Source: Bifidobacterium sp.
GTDB taxonomy: Bacteria; Actinomycetota; Actinomycetes; Actinomycetales; Bifidobacteriaceae
DNA: 16,906 nt
NCBI GenBank assembly: GCA_022739095.1
Contig: JAIJEI010000020.1
Coordinates: 1 to 16,906, forward strand
Direction of reading: 5' to 3'
Under the pieces are notes generated by a model. The model did not search any database. It worked only from the letters and a program-made list of their open reading frames with translations, and was not told where the DNA came from. Both the position numbers and the translations under genes were made by a program. This document shows positions 14,137 through 16,906 of this stretch, piece by piece. How positions within the stretch are numbered: the stretch's first letter is position 1; each line of letters opens with the position of its first letter.

Positions 14137-15696
14137 ATGGAAACCGCAATTATCGAACGACCCGCCGCGACCGGCGAGGGCGCGAACGAATCGAGCATCG
14201 TCATGCTGGACGTGGGACTCATCGACCCGAACCCGGCGAACCCGCGCCGCGACGTGGGCGATGTGTCGGAACTCGCGGATTCGATACGCGTGCAGGGTAT
14301 CCGGCAGAACCTGCTCGTCACGCCCGCCCCGCAGGGACGCTACCTGCTCGTCATCGGTCATCGCCGCCTCGCCGCCGCCAAGCTCGCCGGACTGGGCCGG
14401 GTGCCCGCCGTGGTGGCCGATTTGTCGGAACGGGAGCAACGCGAACTCATGCTCGTGGAGAACGGCCAACGCACCGACCTGACCGTCATCGAGGAGGCCG
14501 ACGGCTATCAGGGGCTTCTCGATTTGGGCGTGGGCGTGGACGAGGCGGCGCAACGCACCGGCCGTTCCGCGTCATTGGTGCGCCGACGCCTGAAGATAGC
14601 CGCCATCGGCGAGAACGTACGAGGCAAGACGGGAACCGCCCAGCTGAGCATCGACGACTGGGAGACCATCGCCGACTTCGACGGACATCCCGACCTTCAG
14701 GAACAACTCGCCGAGGCGGCGGGCGGCAGGAACTGGGACATGGCCGTCAAACACGCCCGTCAGGAGCAGACATGGCGCGAATGGCTCGACACGGCGCGCG
14801 CCGAGCTGAAACGCATGGGCATCGACGCCTCGGACGAACAGCCGAACGCGGACAACTGGTATGACTCGCCGAAGGGATTGCGGCGCACCACGATGCTGAC
14901 CACTGGCGACATCGCCAAGGCCATTGACGCGTGGCGCGACTGCCATGACGGTGCCACGCCGGTCGTGGGGGTGCGGGCCGAGGGCGCGTCATGGGCGCGC
15001 GGCATAGCCCTGTACGAGACCGTGGACGAGGAGGCCGAGACCGCGGCCCGCGAGGCGAGGGAGGCGCGTTGGCGCGAGGAGCGGGAACGCGAGGAACGCG
15101 AGACGGCACCGGCCAAGGAGTTCGCGCGGGCAAGCCGTGATTTGCGCGTCGCGTTCGTGACGCATCTCATGGAACTGAAATCCCAGCCGAAGGGCATCGG
15201 CAAGGCCGTCGCCCTGCTGTCCGCATGGTTCGCGCTCGACGCGCTCACCGAGGGATTCGACCAATGGGACAGCCATGCCGAGGGCGTGTGGGAGCGCATC
15301 ACCGGCACCGGCGCGGCGGGCGACGACACCGGCGACGGGGAGTCGGAGGACGAGGTCGAAGACCCGTTGCGCGAGTCCGTCACCGCGATGATTTCCGGCG
15401 ACCCGCACCGGGCCGCGTTCGGACTGCTCTACGCCTTGGCCGAGGAGCGCGTCAGCTGGACGACATGGCGTGACGCGGCGACCATCGCGGAACATGCCGC
15501 GCCGTTGTACGAGGTGTTGGAAACGCTCGGCTACCGCACGTCGGACACGGAGGGCGAAGCCCTCAACGGTTCCCTCATGCCAATCGATGACGACGACGAT
15601 GGCGAGGATGCCGGCATGGGGCAGGACGGCGAACCGGACGACGATGAGGTGCCGCAAACCGACGACGCATCCAGCATGTCGGAAGTCGCCGAATAG
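14137..15696 (+). CDS. ParB/Spo0J-family protein with long acidic C-terminus
   Basis: ATG 14137 follows AAGGAG by six bases; the product has 519 residues. The ParB N-terminal CTPase-like domain covers about 24-120: VGLIDPNPANPRRDVGDVSELADSI, the Box II equivalent GHRRLAAAKLAG (usual GERR becomes GHRR), and MLVENGQRTDLTVIEEADGY. A KorB-type HTH follows (VDEAAQRTGRSASLVRRRLKI, about 134-154). The middle carries a charged coiled coil (EAETAAREAREARWREERER), and the end is strongly acidic (DDDDDGEDAG). It is longer than chromosomal ParB (about 300-400 residues), which fits ParB-like proteins of actinobacterial integrative elements. No ParA gene is in the window. It may act in partition or as a regulator of the element. 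Confidence 0.85.
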   Translation: METAIIERPAATGEGANESSIVMLDVGLIDPNPANPRRDVGDVSELADSIRVQGIRQNLLVTPAPQGRYLLVIGHRRLAAAKLAGLGRVPAVVADLSEREQRELMLVENGQRTDLTVIEEADGYQGLLDLGVGVDEAAQRTGRSASLVRRRLKIAAIGENVRGKTGTAQLSIDDWETIADFDGHPDLQEQLAEAAGGRNWDMAVKHARQEQTWREWLDTARAELKRMGIDASDEQPNADNWYDSPKGLRRTTMLTTGDIAKAIDAWRDCHDGATPVVGVRAEGASWARGIALYETVDEEAETAAREAREARWREEREREERETAPAKEFARASRDLRVAFVTHLMELKSQPKGIGKAVALLSAWFALDALTEGFDQWDSHAEGVWERITGTGAAGDDTGDGESEDEVEDPLRESVTAMISGDPHRAAFGLLYALAEERVSWTTWRDAATIAEHAAPLYEVLETLGYRTSDTEGEALNGSLMPIDDDDDGEDAGMGQDGEPDDDEVPQTDDASSMSEVAE

Positions 15697-15705
15697 GCGA
15701 CGGGT

Positions 15706-15735
15706 GGGGCGGAACCGGAATGCGGGTTCCGCCCC
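15706..15735. terminator. Hairpin between convergent genes
   Basis: GGGGCGGAACC (15706-15716) pairs perfectly with GGTTCCGCCCC (15725-15735) around an 8-base loop. It begins nine bases after the ParB-like stop and lies before the convergent membrane-protein gene, so a bidirectional terminator is likely, although no T-run is present. Confidence 0.5.
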
Positions 15736-15813
15736 GCCCGGGCGCGGATGGCGAAACGTAACGGCGCGCATGCGCGCCCGCGCCTGCCGGAGCCAAGTGG
15801 CGACGGATGGTGT

Positions 15814-16146
15814 TCAGCCGTGGCCGGCGGAGCGTCGGCGGAGCCATGCGTCGCACCGATCCATGAGCATGCTCGCAAGCACGGTCAAAAGGAACGTGGC
15901 GACGACCAGCGCGAACGAGCCGTCCAATGCCGGGGCGTCCGTACCGGCGAGGAAATGCATGAGCAGGAACGCCAGCATGAGCAGTCCCGACAGCATGGCG
16001 AACGACGTGAACACGGCGTTCGAAAGGAACACCACGAGCCGCAACGGGTGCGCGAGCAGAGCAAGGCACGAGGCCACGCCCCGCATCATCACACGTATCA
16101 CGCCCACGGCCAGCGACAGGCCAAGCACCACCAGCAGCATCGGCAT
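15814..16146 (-). CDS. Small membrane protein
   Basis: ATG 16146 has GGGAGGTGA about five bases upstream, which decides the start; the longer frame upstream overlaps the next gene and lacks a site. The product has 110 residues, mostly hydrophobic. Segments lie at about 2-18 (MLLVVLGLSLAVGVIRV), 24-45, 46-66 and 77-97, and the C-terminus is basic (RRRSAGHG). No family motif is recognised. It is the distal gene of a two-gene minus-strand unit, 28 bases after the acidic-tailed protein. Small membrane proteins of this kind are common in conjugative modules. Confidence 0.6.
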   Translation of the reverse strand: MPMLLVVLGLSLAVGVIRVMMRGVASCLALLAHPLRLVVFLSNAVFTSFAMLSGLLMLAFLLMHFLAGTDAPALDGSFALVVATFLLTVLASMLMDRCDAWLRRRSAGHG

Positions 16147-16174
16147 CGCCGTCACCTCCCGTATCCCGCCAATA

Positions 16175-16681
16175 TCATCCAACGTAGCCGCCAAGACGCG
16201 GGAAACCGAATCGCAACCCCTCCGGGTCCAATCCAATCGAACCGGATTCTCCGGCGTCACCGGCATCAGCCGCATTCCCCGTTGCGGCGTTGTCTTCCGT
16301 CGTGGCAATCTCCGGCGCATCGGCGGTGGATGCCGGTCGGTCGTCGGATTCGAGGGACGAATCCTCGCCATCATGGATTTCGCCGTGACTATCGGCGGGG
16401 TTGGTCTGTCCGTAGTCGGGGGTGACGGCATGGAACGCCATGCCGGTCTCTCTTGGCTCCATTTTGAGCGTGCGCACGAGCTGGGCGCGCGGCATGTGAT
16501 GGTCGTCGCAGAACGATTGGGCGGCGTCGCGGAATCGTTCCGCGGCCCAACGCATGTCATCCAATAGGATGCCCAAACGCGACAGCTCGCCGCGTTTGCG
16601 CTTCAACGCCTCCAGTTCGGCGTCCAATGCGTCGTCGGCGATGGCGCGCATCGCCCGGTTGCGTTCCCTCGGCTTCGCCAT
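16175..16681 (-). CDS. Unknown protein with charged helical N-terminus and acidic tail
   Basis: ATG 16681 follows GAGGAG by six bases; the product has 168 residues. The first 80 residues are helical and charged (ERNRAMRAIADDALDAELEALKRKRGELSRLG, likely coiled coil, then DDMRWAAERFRDAAQSFCDDHHMPRAQLVRTLKM). The second half is low complexity, rich in Asp, Glu, Ala and Gly, and ends GFPRLGGYVG. The HMPRAQLVRTLKM stretch resembles a small helix-turn-helix. I do not recognise the family; a DNA-binding accessory of the mobile element is a guess based on neighbours. Confidence 0.55.
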   Translation of the reverse strand: MAKPRERNRAMRAIADDALDAELEALKRKRGELSRLGILLDDMRWAAERFRDAAQSFCDDHHMPRAQLVRTLKMEPRETGMAFHAVTPDYGQTNPADSHGEIHDGEDSSLESDDRPASTADAPEIATTEDNAATGNAADAGDAGESGSIGLDPEGLRFGFPRLGGYVG

Positions 16682-16888
16682 GACAGGCTCCTCACGGTGA
16701 GTGTTCTTCGTTGCCCCGCATCGTAGAACGACGCCGGCCGTGATGCCGGCGGACACGAAACGGAACCATGCGGCGGCATGCGAAACGTGACCCCGTGTCC
16801 GCCGCGCATGGCGTGGCGTGCCGGTGAAACTGACCGGTATACGACCATCCCCTCCCCGGAAGGGGCGGTTGGTGTGTAGCAAGCATCG

Positions 16889-16906
16889 CCGGTGTACGTA
16901 CACCGG
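16889..16906. repeat. Perfect 18-base palindrome at the window edge
   Basis: CCGGTGTACGTACACCGG equals its own reverse complement. It is about 210 bases upstream of the minus-strand pair and may continue past the window. The 16682-16888 stretch between it and the gene holds no convincing ORF. An operator for the upstream or downstream gene, or part of a transfer origin, are possibilities. Confidence 0.45.

Noticed and set aside
1..16906. CRISPR array
   Set aside because: No regularly spaced direct repeats were seen; the repeated element is a dyad at irregular, kilobase-scale spacing and no cas-like genes are present.

Overview
The window looks like an actinobacterial accessory region, most probably from Bifidobacterium or a close relative. 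This rests on high-GC host-type genes, strong AGGAGG-type ribosome binding sites, NarL/HisKA_3 two-component systems next to FtsX-type ABC transporters, and a DUF4192-like gene beside a ParB-like gene, as in bifidobacterial integrative elements. The genus call is an inference from gene style; no 16S or tRNA gene is present.

Left end (1-1100, + strand): debris. The N-terminal third of a tyrosine integrase runs directly into the C-terminal third of a sugar-type ABC solute-binding protein, so both genes are broken. From 1256 to 12968 every gene is on the minus strand and is read from right to left. In order of transcription these are: a histidine kinase (HK2, 12968-11580), its NarL-type response regulator (RR2), an orphan and motif-degenerate ABC ATPase, and a lasso-peptide operon. 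The operon is lasA (a 42-residue precursor at 9739-9611, too short to stand out among ORFs), lasC (cyclase), lasB1 (PqqD/RRE leader binder), lasB2 (transglutaminase-like leader peptidase) and lasD (ABC exporter that has lost its ATPase half). A second module follows: MacB/LolD-type ATPase, FtsX-type permease, a broken small gene, a two-TM protein, HK1, and a response regulator (RR1) whose DNA-binding domain is split by a -1 frameshift at a classic slippery heptamer.

The right end (13033-16906) is GC-rich and reads like the backbone of an integrative or conjugative element: a DUF4192-like protein and a ParB-like protein on +, facing a small membrane protein and an unknown acidic-tailed protein on -. 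The lasso/two-component region therefore looks like cargo next to such a backbone.

The main unexplained structure is a repeated dyad, TTTGTCATCT-two bases-AGATGACAAA, present at 8-29, 9827-9870, 10780-10819 and (imperfectly) 13011-13032. Two copies lie just after a stop codon and 37-38 bases before a TTAACTG box preceded by TTGG at 16-17 bases, upstream of lasA and of the orphan ATPase. The outer parts of these two dyads differ in sequence but remain fully self-complementary. I infer that the dyad is either the operator of the NarL-type regulators controlling the lasso genes, or a hairpin with both DNA- and RNA-level roles. Base composition also shows that the second ABC/two-component module (about 1610-5995) is a GC-rich replacement inside an AT-richer cluster, with both crossovers inside genes.

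Working model: RR2/HK2 sense a signal and switch on the orphan ATPase and the lasso operon; B1, B2 and C turn LasA into a G1-D9 macrolactam lasso. Export is uncertain because LasD lacks its nucleotide-binding domain; one of the two ABC ATPases may substitute, or the pathway may be decaying.
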